Source of the DNA: a virus
Direction: 5' to 3' (one strand)
Length of the DNA: 64,000 nucleotides
IMG/VR virus record: IMGVR_UViG_3300020463_002275
Coordinates: 117,935-181,934 of that record
Shown piece after piece: positions 19,001-26,421 of the stretch (position 1 is its first letter; each line of letters starts with the position of its first letter). The position numbers and the translations under genes were made by a program. Under the pieces are notes generated by a model that saw nothing but the letters and a program-made list of their open reading frames with translations, did not search any database and was not told the origin of the DNA.

Positions 19001-21135
19001 TAACTACATTCGGTACAGCATGTATTGGATTGAAAGTTGATGGTGATTTACATGATGGTGGTAATGATTCAATTGTTGCTAATGACTTTACACAAATTTT
19101 AAGTGACGGTATTGGTTATTGGGTTACAAACTTAGGTAGATCAGAACTTGTTTCTGTGTTTACATATTATAACCATATTGGTTACCTGGCAGAAAACGGT
19201 GGTAAGATTCGTGCTACAAACGGAAACAACTCATACGGAGACTTTGGTTCAGTTGCTGAAGGTATTGATATTACAGAAACACCAGTATTAGGTGTTGTTG
19301 ATAACCAACAACTTGAAGCACAAATTTCAAATGTTGTTACAGATGGCGCAAATGAAATATTACAACTAGAATATTCAAATGCTGGTACAGGATATACAAC
19401 GGAAGCAACTACTGCAATTCTAACACTTACTAATATTATTAATAATGATCCTCTTAGAAAAGCAGGAACATACAAAGGTATTACAGGGTCAAGTGCAGGT
19501 TCAGGTTCAGGACAAGAATTCGATATTGAAATAACTTCAGTTGGTGGTGTTGTACCAACAGTAATCAAAGGCGGTACTGGACATGCAATCAATGATACAA
19601 TAACAGTTAACGATTCACTACTAGGCGGTGGTGGCGCGGCTAACGTAACATTTGATGTTGAAACAATTGGTGCGGCAACAAGATATACGCTTGCAGGTGA
19701 AGGTTTTGGAGCGGCAGTAAATACACCAGTTGTACGTAATGGCGGTGTGTTTGAAGTACAACTTGATTCAGATTCAAGTGTATACGGCGGTGCTGGATTT
19801 GTTACTATTGCTTCTAATGCACAAGCAGGAAACACTACACAAATTACACTAGCGGCTACTGATATTAATCCAACAGGCACATACAACGGCATGATGATTT
19901 ATCTTTTAAGTGGACTAGGTGCAGGACAATATGGTGTTATTTCAGCATTTAACGCGGCAACAAAAATTGCAACTATTGTAAAAGAGTCAGATGGTACAGC
20001 GGGCTTTGAACATATTAAAGGTTCATCGATTGCGGCCACACTAGATGCAACAACAGCATATGATATTACTCCAAGAGTAATATTTACAGCACCTACAAGT
20101 GGAACACGAGCAAGAGGTAGAGCAAGAGTTGCAGATGAAAAAGTTGTTGAAGTTAAAATTATTGAACCAGGTAGCGGTTATACTGTTGCACCACAAATGA
20201 CAATAGTTGATCCAAGTCACACAATTATGGTACCACACTCAGTTAGAATTGGTAACGGTGTGTTAGCACAACCTACTTACTCCAATAGGGGTACAGGATT
20301 TATTACTGCGGCGGCAGAAGTTGTAGGTGATGGATTTGCAGATATTAGACAAAGTGGCACAAAAATTAGAATGGATGGCTTAGACGCTGTTCCTCAAAAA
20401 GGATCAAATGTAGAATTTGCAAGTTTACCAAACAGATGGTTCAAACTTGTAAGTGTTACAAATTTATTAGGTAATAGTCCATATAGTGCATTGCTACAAA
20501 TTAGTCCAGCATTATTAGCATCAGAAAGACCACCACACGATGACGTAATTACTATTAGAAGACGGTATTCACAGGTGCGTTTGACAGGACACGATTTCTT
20601 AGATATTGGTACAGGTAACTTTGCAAATACAAATTATCCAGGAACACCTTTAGTAGACCCACAACCAACATATGAAACTAATGATTTTGGTGGAGGAAGA
20701 GTGTTCTACACAAGTACAGACCAAGATGGTAACTTTAGAGTAGGTGGACTGTTTAACGTTGAGCAGGCTACTGGTATTGCAACATTGAATGTTGAAGCGT
20801 TTAATATTTCAGGATTGAACGAATTACAACTAGGTAGTGTTGCACTTGGTGGTGCAGGAGCAGTTATTACTGAATTTAGTACAGATGGTACGTTTAGTGC
20901 TGATAGTGATAATGTTGTTCCAACACAAAAAGCAATCAAAACATATATTACATCACAAATTGGTGGTGGTGTTGCTACACTTAACGTTAACAGTGTAACA
21001 GCAGGTGTGATTGAAGTAACTCAAAACCAAATATCAACGACAGACGGCGGTAGGATAAATATACTTAACGCAGTAAACTTTAAAGGCGGAATAGACGGTG
21101 CTCCAGTAGCATTAAGTATGTTCCTAAACAATTAA
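16063..21135 (+). CDS. Giant tail fibre protein: eight CBM5/12-like repeats and beta-helix with helical insertions
   Basis: 1690 residues, paralogue of the gene at 11111 (both start MAEF.L/I.RIRF.WK). Residues ~8-450 carry eight CBM5/12-like repeats (WRGDWATGAVYRINDIVKYG, YKGNWAINTRYKVNDIVKYG and others). The beta-helix starts at ~499 (YYVDTASGVDGKTPNRG). It is interrupted twice by Ala-rich helical segments (~543-701 and ~750-910) containing LLEANRSFLQAE and AKCVRDMGQQIDAAAWDL, and VLEANRDFIIAE and AACARDVNAYIDGVKHDL. It then continues with SPYVQNVTTFGTACIGLKVD. Instead of the Asp-box region it has Gly-rich beta segments (~1100-1230). The C-terminal STDQDGNFRVGGLFNVEQATG is common to all four giant fibres. 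Likely role: glycan-binding fibre. Confidence 0.86.
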   Translation: MAEFKLGRIRFIWKDEWSEATTYYKDDVVRYGGKTFMCVVGHIAQTDFMLDLNNSTPKWQQFADGQTWRGDWATGAVYRINDIVKYGGQLYICNTGHISDASAIGGLESNLGDDSTATFWDLYGEGFDYKGNWAINTRYKVNDIVKYGSRIYICTTFHVSAPNTTSGLELNQASWDIISDGFMWKTDWTTGTRYIVGDLVKYGGQVYSCNTGHTSAATGTIGLEADQAKWDYFHKGIEYLGEWASGYRYKINDVVKDSGGLWICTTYHTSTVAADLKTDEANWAQFVPGLEFEDSWGPYSDYQPGDIVTYGGYTYVAKTNNTEKHPTDNPSDWDVFATGFNLRGDYGDDSANQDYRTGDVVRVGGFTYLAIANSNGVRPPNTTYWEKLNEGANWRNTWTDATYYDLGDTVQQGVNSYIAIQSHTSSNGVNDPANDTGGLFWNFMSGGAESGNLTTVGDIVYYGGSGPVRLPVGKPGQVLKVNDAQTAPEWTYFGSVNHVYYVDTASGVDGKTPNRGITLDRPFKTVRFATEQIRDGSVYQNDRILLEANRSFLQAEATEWVTYQIANSIAPFAGYTHDKAKCVRDMGQQIDAAAWDLSHGGNVRSREAALSYFKGDGSSYIAGQTGQTVATINYMLSIIPNILAKTDPAANYQALNSVASPITQQKLTAYDQTPGTATIVENLIKLTTAAITAGNITGVPAELHAQKTIFVKTGEYEEVLPIIIPEDVAIVGDELRSTRIKPAPSQTSAADVPKSIAAITRIEAVVSNIVQNVAITKSTGNSATQVTTRPAGNASAGTATAGLFRELADYIDWGVNGVSGDSSEPAVRGTNTPETSTGYTYAVEVLEANRDFIIAEVHAYIAVTYPSYTYTLAACARDVNAYIDGVKHDLIYSGNYRTLLNGKYYVHSVEGNLLKDMFYARNGTGLRNMTFTGLTGTLSGANSYGTKRPSSGAYVSLDPGWGPAHTDAWITNKSPYVQNVTTFGTACIGLKVDGDLHDGGNDSIVANDFTQILSDGIGYWVTNLGRSELVSVFTYYNHIGYLAENGGKIRATNGNNSYGDFGSVAEGIDITETPVLGVVDNQQLEAQISNVVTDGANEILQLEYSNAGTGYTTEATTAILTLTNIINNDPLRKAGTYKGITGSSAGSGSGQEFDIEITSVGGVVPTVIKGGTGHAINDTITVNDSLLGGGGAANVTFDVETIGAATRYTLAGEGFGAAVNTPVVRNGGVFEVQLDSDSSVYGGAGFVTIASNAQAGNTTQITLAATDINPTGTYNGMMIYLLSGLGAGQYGVISAFNAATKIATIVKESDGTAGFEHIKGSSIAATLDATTAYDITPRVIFTAPTSGTRARGRARVADEKVVEVKIIEPGSGYTVAPQMTIVDPSHTIMVPHSVRIGNGVLAQPTYSNRGTGFITAAAEVVGDGFADIRQSGTKIRMDGLDAVPQKGSNVEFASLPNRWFKLVSVTNLLGNSPYSALLQISPALLASERPPHDDVITIRRRYSQVRLTGHDFLDIGTGNFANTNYPGTPLVDPQPTYETNDFGGGRVFYTSTDQDGNFRVGGLFNVEQATGIATLNVEAFNISGLNELQLGSVALGGAGAVITEFSTDGTFSADSDNVVPTQKAIKTYITSQIGGGVATLNVNSVTAGVIEVTQNQISTTDGGRINILNAVNFKGGIDGAPVALSMFLNN

Positions 21136-21147
21136 CGGAGAAAGTAA

Positions 21148-21468
21148 ATGGCAACAGGAAGAATAGGCGCATCAGATTTATCAGGAGGAGCAAATACTAC
21201 AGTGTATACGTGTCCTACAGATAACTATGCGGTTGCAAGTATAAACCTTTGCAACAGAGGAAACCAGGCAACGTCAATAAGAATTGCTGTTGCCGCTTTG
21301 GATACACCAGTAAATGGTGAATACATTGAGTACGACACTGAATTACTGTCCAAAGGTGTCCTAGAACGAACAGGTATCGTGCTAGCCGCAGGACAAAAAA
21401 TTGTATGTTACGCTTCAGGGGCTAACATATCAGCAGTCGCTATGGGCATTGAAACGTCTACAGCATAA
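21148..21468 (+). CDS. Small virion-associated protein, unknown
   Basis: 106 residues starting 12 nt after the fibre gene with GGAG upstream. Predicted all-beta from the pattern YAVASINLCNRG, SIRIAVAAL, GIVLAAGQKIVCYAS. It resembles in size, position and strand pattern the 109-residue product at 10023. The last codons overlap a late promoter for the next gene (21465-21471). It is probably a small structural or fibre-associated protein, with no assigned family. Confidence 0.55.
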   Translation: MATGRIGASDLSGGANTTVYTCPTDNYAVASINLCNRGNQATSIRIAVAALDTPVNGEYIEYDTELLSKGVLERTGIVLAAGQKIVCYASGANISAVAMGIETSTA

Positions 21469-21471
21469 ATA
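21465..21471 (+). promoter_or_regulatory. T4-type late promoter overlapping a stop codon
   Basis: ATAAATA followed by C includes the TAA stop of the preceding gene and lies 20 nt before the ATG at 21492. AGGAGAAGG (21475-21483) is the ribosome site. Confidence 0.65.
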
Positions 21472-21491
21472 CATAGGAGAAGGATAAAACC

Positions 21492-21824
21492 ATGGGAAGA
21501 TATATAACAACAATAGGTACTGCTGGTGCTACTACTAAAGAAGTTAGTACAACATTCAGTGCCACGGTAAATGATAGAATATTAGCAAATACTGCTAGTA
21601 GTGCATACACTATTACATTACCAGCCAACGCTTCGTTGTTAGATGGCGATATAGTACAAATTATTGACATCTCAAACAATGCGGCAAGTAATAATCTTAC
21701 TATAGGTAGAAACGGAAGTTTAATGAACGGTGCCGCAGAAAATCTAACTATTGACGTTAGTGGCGCTATCGTAACTTTAATTTACTCAGGTTCTACATAT
21801 GGTTGGATAATTGGCTCGGTATAA
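21492..21824 (+). CDS. Small beta-rich structural protein, unknown
   Basis: 110 residues. It contains SAYTITLPANASLLDGDIVQ, IIDISNNAASNNLTI and IVTLIYSGSTYGWIIGS. This strand-rich pattern, in which a TITLPA strand is followed by a GD turn and a nucleating NNLTI strand, is common at the ends of phage fibre domains. It lies between a small beta protein and the Cys/Gly-rich pair, with GGAG ahead of each following gene, so it belongs to the same late transcript. A fibre-tip or connector role is a guess from context. Confidence 0.55.
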   Translation: MGRYITTIGTAGATTKEVSTTFSATVNDRILANTASSAYTITLPANASLLDGDIVQIIDISNNAASNNLTIGRNGSLMNGAAENLTIDVSGAIVTLIYSGSTYGWIIGSV

Positions 21825-21836
21825 TAGGAGAAGTAC

Positions 21837-22793
21837 ATGGCATCATTAGAAGCATTAATCAAAGCGAAATCACCTAGTTCAGCAGAGGACAACTTAGAAA
21901 CAGGTAGAATTTACAGTTTCACTGAAGGTAATACTTACACCAAGTTTTGTAAGTGTTCATGCTGGTGTCCATGTTCAAACGGTACTGCAATAATTGAAGT
22001 TTGGGGCGCAGGCGGCTCAGGCGCAAAGATGTGTTGCTGTGGTAATGGATTACCAGGTAACTCAGGCGCATATTCAAAAACAACAAAAGTAATGACAACA
22101 TCAGATTACATGTACGGTTGTACAGGGTTTGCATGTGGTAACTCAGACGCACTATGTTTTAGAGGTTGCTCAGAACCAACAGCGGTTTGTATGGTAGCGG
22201 CCGCAGGAAACAGTTGTATGTGTGCCAGAGGCGGCAAAGGTGGAGTAAGTATTTGCTCAACATCACCAAGCATGTACTGTTGCTTTAGAGCAAACGGATT
22301 TTGTTATACTAACACAGGACCAAACTGTGGTACAATATGTAATCAGTGTAGCGGACAATGGGACGCTATTGCATATGGTGGAGATTTAAACAGATGTGGA
22401 AACATATCATGCATGGGCTTTCATGGTTGCTATCCGTCATGTGTATGTTTATTTAGAGGCATGGTTGCGTTTCCTCCAGGAATGATTGCAGAGTGCGGTG
22501 GAGTTGTACAATACGGTATGTCAGATGACTCATCACACTCACGTTGGTCAGGAATGGGACAATTTGAAGCAACTGCCGCAATTAACGGTACAGGTAGATC
22601 ACCAGGTCAAGGGTTAACATGGAAAGCATGTTACCAAGGTGATACTAGTTGTGGTTGTTATAATACAAACGGTTGTCAAAGTACAATGCCATATGGCGTA
22701 GGTGGTCCAGGACCTCAACCTTGTCCAGGCGTGAGAGATCACGCAACACGTGGTGGTATGGGTGCAATTAGAATTAAGTTTATAGAAAGTTAG
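21837..22793 (+). CDS. Cys/Gly-rich tail protein
   Basis: 318 residues with about 33 cysteines, many in CxC, CC and CCC groups (KCSCWCPC, KMCCCGNG), plus about 55 glycines. The segment AIIEVWGAGGSG matches the start of the Gly-rich domain found in many phage tail proteins. Paralogous to the 22809 product and to the fragment at the window start. GGAG lies ahead of the ATG. There is no signal peptide. The Cys content is too high to be incidental; it suggests either metal binding or disulphide locking after release from the cell (inference). The Gly-rich sections recall T4-like adhesin tips, but the family is not established. Confidence 0.7.
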   Translation: MASLEALIKAKSPSSAEDNLETGRIYSFTEGNTYTKFCKCSCWCPCSNGTAIIEVWGAGGSGAKMCCCGNGLPGNSGAYSKTTKVMTTSDYMYGCTGFACGNSDALCFRGCSEPTAVCMVAAAGNSCMCARGGKGGVSICSTSPSMYCCFRANGFCYTNTGPNCGTICNQCSGQWDAIAYGGDLNRCGNISCMGFHGCYPSCVCLFRGMVAFPPGMIAECGGVVQYGMSDDSSHSRWSGMGQFEATAAINGTGRSPGQGLTWKACYQGDTSCGCYNTNGCQSTMPYGVGGPGPQPCPGVRDHATRGGMGAIRIKFIES

Positions 22794-22808
22794 GAACAGG
22801 AGTAGAAT

Positions 22809-23765
22809 ATGCCAGGATTAAAAGCATTATTAGCAAGCAGAGCGTCCCCGTTCACTGAGACAAACCTTGAAAAAGGTAAGGTATGGTCGTACTCTAACAT
22901 TGCTACATATTCAACGTATCCAGGTTGCTTTTGTTGGATATCACCAGGATCAGGAGCAGTTACATTAGAAGTATGGGGTGCAGGCGGAGGCGGTTCGAGA
23001 ATGTGTTGTTGTTCAGCAACAATATCAGGTAACTCAGGCGCATACGCAAGAAAAGAACTTACAGTAGCATCAGGCTGTTGGATCTGCGGACACGCAGGCA
23101 AAAGTTGTCGAAATGGTAGTCTCTGTCATAGAGGCTGTTCAGAACCAGGCAAAGTTTGTTGGACAGGTAACAGCGGATCAAATGGCTGTATGTGTGCTCA
23201 GGGCGGTTGGTCAGGAGCAAGTTGGTGTACAACAGGAACTGCACGTAGATGTTGTTTCTCAGCAAACAGTTGGTGCTATACAGGATACAGTGGCTATTGT
23301 GGTCTTGTATGTAATGCATGTAACAACAGTTGGAAAAACAGTGCATACGGCGGAGATATCAATCGAGGCGGTGTAAACAGTTGTGTAACTTTTTGGCATT
23401 GTTATCCAAACTGTAACTGTTCAACTATCCATCACACTGCATTGCCACCAGGCATGTTTAGTGAATGTGGCGGTGTTGCATCTTATAGTTTAGATGATGA
23501 TAACGGTCACGGTAGATGGTCTGGACAGGCACTAAATGGTTACCAATCGGCACTAAATTCTCTGTCAAGAATGCCAGGCGGTGGTACATATTGGTCAAAC
23601 TGTTGGAACGGTGTTCGAGCATGTGGTTGTTATGATACGCAGGGTTGTTCAATGTATGTGCCACACGGTTCAGGTGGTCCAGCGGCGACTCCATGTTCGG
23701 GTGTTAGAGATAACGGCTGGGCAGGTGGCGATGCCTTAATTAGAATCAAATACTTAGAATCTTAA
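22809..23765 (+). CDS. Cys/Gly-rich tail protein, paralogue
   Basis: 318 residues, the same length as its upstream neighbour, with about 30 cysteines. Shared landmarks are TLEVWGAGGGG, RMCCCS, HRGCSEPGKVC, GCMCAQGG, PPGMFSECGG, CGCYDTQGC, a conserved final GVRDNGWAGGDALIRIKYLES-like end, and an N-terminal amphipathic LKALLASRASPFTETNLEKG. The interior diverges, with many Trp/Ser/Asn substitutions where the neighbour has other residues, as expected for adhesin diversification after tandem duplication. Starts 15 nt after its neighbour with AGGAG upstream. Confidence 0.7.
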   Translation: MPGLKALLASRASPFTETNLEKGKVWSYSNIATYSTYPGCFCWISPGSGAVTLEVWGAGGGGSRMCCCSATISGNSGAYARKELTVASGCWICGHAGKSCRNGSLCHRGCSEPGKVCWTGNSGSNGCMCAQGGWSGASWCTTGTARRCCFSANSWCYTGYSGYCGLVCNACNNSWKNSAYGGDINRGGVNSCVTFWHCYPNCNCSTIHHTALPPGMFSECGGVASYSLDDDNGHGRWSGQALNGYQSALNSLSRMPGGGTYWSNCWNGVRACGCYDTQGCSMYVPHGSGGPAATPCSGVRDNGWAGGDALIRIKYLES

Positions 23766-23776
23766 TGGAAATCTTA

Positions 23777-23783
23777 ATAAATA
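23777..23783 (+). promoter_or_regulatory. T4-type late promoter (AATAAATA)
   Basis: ATAAATA in an A-rich context, 21 nt before the ATG at 23805; GGAG at 23793-23796 serves as ribosome site. Confidence 0.6.
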
Positions 23784-23804
23784 AAGAGTAATGGAGATAT
23801 AGAA

Positions 23805-24500
23805 ATGAACAAAACTTTTACAGTAACTTACGCAGATGAGCCGTATAAAACGACCACTGCGAAAGGAAATACGTTTGAATGTACGTATACAGGTCCAAGA
23901 TGGATCTTAGCACAAGTCGACAAAGATGACGACCAAGTTAGAGAAGCAGGACGTAGTGATTCGTCAGCAGACGATACAGCGTTAGATGCATCTGGTTACG
24001 AGCCAGATGAATATGATTACATCGTAATGGATGCTAACGAAAGCGACGATATGGCTATGCGTTGTGCATTTATTACAGATGAATACACACACCCAGATGT
24101 AGCAGATTATTCAGAAGAAATCACTGATGCAGATGGCGTCAAGTACACATGGGAACATGTATATGAAGGTACAACTGGCATGTTAGCACACATTTATGTA
24201 AGTGACAGCCTATTATACAATCATGAATCAAAAACTTGGAGAAATCCGGTTTTACGTGAGCATAACAACGCAAGAGATGATACATTGGCTACATGGGCCG
24301 CAATGGCCGCAGGTATTAGACGTGCATTATCATCAGCAGGTGACGCACACAATAACTTAACAGATGCCGAAAAGAAAACATTAGGTGATCATGCTACATG
24401 GTTAGAGTCTATTCCAACAAAATATGCAGATATTAATCATTGGAAAATTCCTTATCCAGATACAGTATTACCAAATTATGTAGATCCAGCGGATCAATAA
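23805..24500 (+). CDS. Possible tail-fibre assembly chaperone-like protein
   Basis: 231 residues, acidic. The N-terminal part is polar and beta-rich (FTVTYADEPYKTT, EYDYIVMDANES). The C-terminal ~60 residues, with DAEKKTLGDHATWLESIP, HWKIPYPD and PNYVDP, resemble the Trp/Pro-rich ends of phage tail-fibre assembly chaperones (patterns of the type W...L..IP.....WP.P). That and its place immediately after the fibre/adhesin genes support a chaperone or assembly role, but the match is by eye only. A strong terminator follows the gene. Confidence 0.45.
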   Translation: MNKTFTVTYADEPYKTTTAKGNTFECTYTGPRWILAQVDKDDDQVREAGRSDSSADDTALDASGYEPDEYDYIVMDANESDDMAMRCAFITDEYTHPDVADYSEEITDADGVKYTWEHVYEGTTGMLAHIYVSDSLLYNHESKTWRNPVLREHNNARDDTLATWAAMAAGIRRALSSAGDAHNNLTDAEKKTLGDHATWLESIPTKYADINHWKIPYPDTVLPNYVDPADQ

Positions 24501-24527
24501 AAACTAAAATTTCTATATCCAATCTTA

Positions 24528-24576
24528 ATCGGATTCAACAGTATTTTTTATAACTATTGTTGAGTCCGATTTTTTT
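24528..24576 (+). terminator. Rho-independent terminator after the adhesion region
   Basis: ATCGGATTCAACA (24528-24540) pairs with TGTTGAGTCCGAT over 13 positions with one G-U pair, followed by six T. It closes the fibre/adhesin late unit before the glycosyltransferase gene. Confidence 0.85.
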
Positions 24577-24592
24577 ATGGAGACAATTATAG

Positions 24593-25561
24593 ATGACTAG
24601 AAGTAAAGCATTTTTTCTAAACGGTGGCGCAGGACGTATGCTATGTTCAATACCTGCACTTGAATTATATGAACAAAAGTCAGGTGATAAAGATTTTGTA
24701 ATAGTATGTGAAGGCGGTACTGACATGTTTAAAGGTCATCCTAAATTACATAAACGTGCATACGATCCTTGGCACAAAAACTTATTTGAAGATATTATCA
24801 AGCATAGACAGGTAGTAAATCCAGAACCATATCAAGTATGGGAATATTACAATCAAAAATGTAATTTATCACAAGCATTTGATATATTACTAAATGATAA
24901 GGGTGTAAGAAAATTAGATAAACCTTATATTAATTTAAGCAAAGACGAAATGCTAGTTGGAAGAAAACTAGTAAACGAAGTTAAAGAAAAAATTAAAAAA
25001 GAAAAAGTAATTGTAGTTCAGCCGTTTGGACGAGGAATCGAAATAATGGACGATACTCCAATTGACACTACTGCACGTAGTTTTGAATTCAAAGATTTAA
25101 AATCATTACTTAAAAAATTAGAAAAAGATTATGCTATTGTAATGATGAGTGAAATGAAAATGGAACTAAAAGGCGAAGGTATTAAACAAGAAGTAGCAAT
25201 GCCTGAAGGACTGTCGTTACGCCAGTGGGCAGGAATGATAAAATTTTGCGATCATTTTTTAGGTTGTGACAGTGTAGGACAACATTTAGCATATGCAGTT
25301 GGTACTCCAACCACAGCAGTAATTGGTGCAACTTTTCCTAGCAACGTAAGTTATCCAGGTAAAGAAGGAATCAAAGTTATTGACTTAGGAATGAATGATA
25401 GATTATATGATCCTATTAGAATTACAGTAGATGAAACTGTTAACAGACATAACGAAAAACTTATGCAAATGGATGATGCTATTCAAGATTATGTAATTGG
25501 TGTAATTAAAGGCGAAATTGATCCAGACGCAGAGGAAAAAACTGCTGAAGCAAAAAAATGA
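24593..25561 (+). CDS. GT9-type (heptosyltransferase-like) glycosyltransferase
   Basis: 322 residues, GGAG upstream. The N-terminal Rossmann start FFLNGGAGRMLCSIPALELY and the C-terminal donor half with KVIVVQPFGRG and HFLGCDSVGQHLAYAVGTPTTAVIG fit the GT9/ADP-heptose:LPS heptosyltransferase pattern (in which D.GPMH.A.ALG.P is typical; here D-S-V-G-Q-H). The usual N-terminal heptosyltransferase signature is weaker than in host enzymes, so the donor may not be heptose. Overlaps the next gene by 4 nt (ATGA). Its likely role is transfer of a sugar to LPS or a phage glycan. The presence of ADP-heptose synthesis genes 13 kb away makes heptose a reasonable donor (inference). Confidence 0.7.
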   Translation: MTRSKAFFLNGGAGRMLCSIPALELYEQKSGDKDFVIVCEGGTDMFKGHPKLHKRAYDPWHKNLFEDIIKHRQVVNPEPYQVWEYYNQKCNLSQAFDILLNDKGVRKLDKPYINLSKDEMLVGRKLVNEVKEKIKKEKVIVVQPFGRGIEIMDDTPIDTTARSFEFKDLKSLLKKLEKDYAIVMMSEMKMELKGEGIKQEVAMPEGLSLRQWAGMIKFCDHFLGCDSVGQHLAYAVGTPTTAVIGATFPSNVSYPGKEGIKVIDLGMNDRLYDPIRITVDETVNRHNEKLMQMDDAIQDYVIGVIKGEIDPDAEEKTAEAKK

Positions 25562-26418
25562 CCCGACTATACGTTTTAGGTTGTTCGTTTACTAATTATG
25601 CTTGGCCTACTTGGGCAGACATGCTAGGCTTAGAATTTGATGAATGGGAAAATTGGGCATTTCCGGGATTAGGAAACAGAGCAATAGCAGAACGTGTTGC
25701 CGAAATTCACGCAAAAAATAATTTAACAAAAGACGATACTGTTATAATACAGTGGACCAGTCATTTAAGACATGACTGGCATGCAACTGATACCAGACAT
25801 CAAGACAATGCAGGCTGGAAAACTTCAGGAAGTTTGTTTAACTATATCAATCAAGAAATATTTGATGAAAAATGGATTAAAACTTTTTGGTCTGAACCTA
25901 GTTATATGATGCATACATTTAACAATATACTATTAACACAAGAATTTTTAAACGGTATAGGATGTAATTGGCGAATGACAAGTATGGGATATATTAATAA
26001 AATGAATAGTGATTATCCTGATGGAGAACACGGAGAACAAACTTCGGATATTGATGTGTGGGACAGTCATCCTAATTTACAAGTGTATAAAAAAGTTTTT
26101 AAAGATAAATCAAAATGGATTAAACCAGTAGGAACATTTGCTTGGAATCATAAATCAAAGCCGTATAAATTTAAATCTATGCAAGATCAAGCAGTGTTTG
26201 CATTAGACAGGCATCCTACTATTACACAACATAAAGACTATTTAAACAAACATATTTTACCTAGTCTAGGTATAAGCCAAAAACAAACCGAAAAAGTAGA
26301 TTATTGGATAGATACTGTTAGTAATGCATATGAAACTAGTCATAGGGATTTTGATTTGTTTTGTGAAACACTTGATAAAGAAATAAGTGATCGTAATAAC
26401 CATTACAGAGGATTTTAA
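25558..26418 (+). CDS. SGNH/GDSL-type hydrolase-like protein
   Basis: 286 residues. An N-terminal YVLGCSFTNYAWP gives the nucleophile Ser in the GCSFT block. FPGLGNRAIAERV supplies the Gly/Asn block. VIIQWTSHLRHDW resembles the third block. FALDRHPTITQHKDYLNKHI near 218-235 supplies the D-x-H-P catalytic pair. Order and spacing agree with SGNH esterases or acyltransferases. Overlaps the glycosyltransferase by 4 nt and is followed after 3 nt by the carbamoyltransferase. It may remove or add an acyl group on the same glycan. The active site is inferred from motifs only. Confidence 0.65.
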   Translation: MTRLYVLGCSFTNYAWPTWADMLGLEFDEWENWAFPGLGNRAIAERVAEIHAKNNLTKDDTVIIQWTSHLRHDWHATDTRHQDNAGWKTSGSLFNYINQEIFDEKWIKTFWSEPSYMMHTFNNILLTQEFLNGIGCNWRMTSMGYINKMNSDYPDGEHGEQTSDIDVWDSHPNLQVYKKVFKDKSKWIKPVGTFAWNHKSKPYKFKSMQDQAVFALDRHPTITQHKDYLNKHILPSLGISQKQTEKVDYWIDTVSNAYETSHRDFDLFCETLDKEISDRNNHYRGF

Positions 26419-26421
26419 ATT

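Noticed and set aside
24501-24592. tRNA gene in an intergenic gap
   Set aside because: None of the gaps shows a cloverleaf or the conserved GGTTCRANYCC arm; this one holds a terminator.
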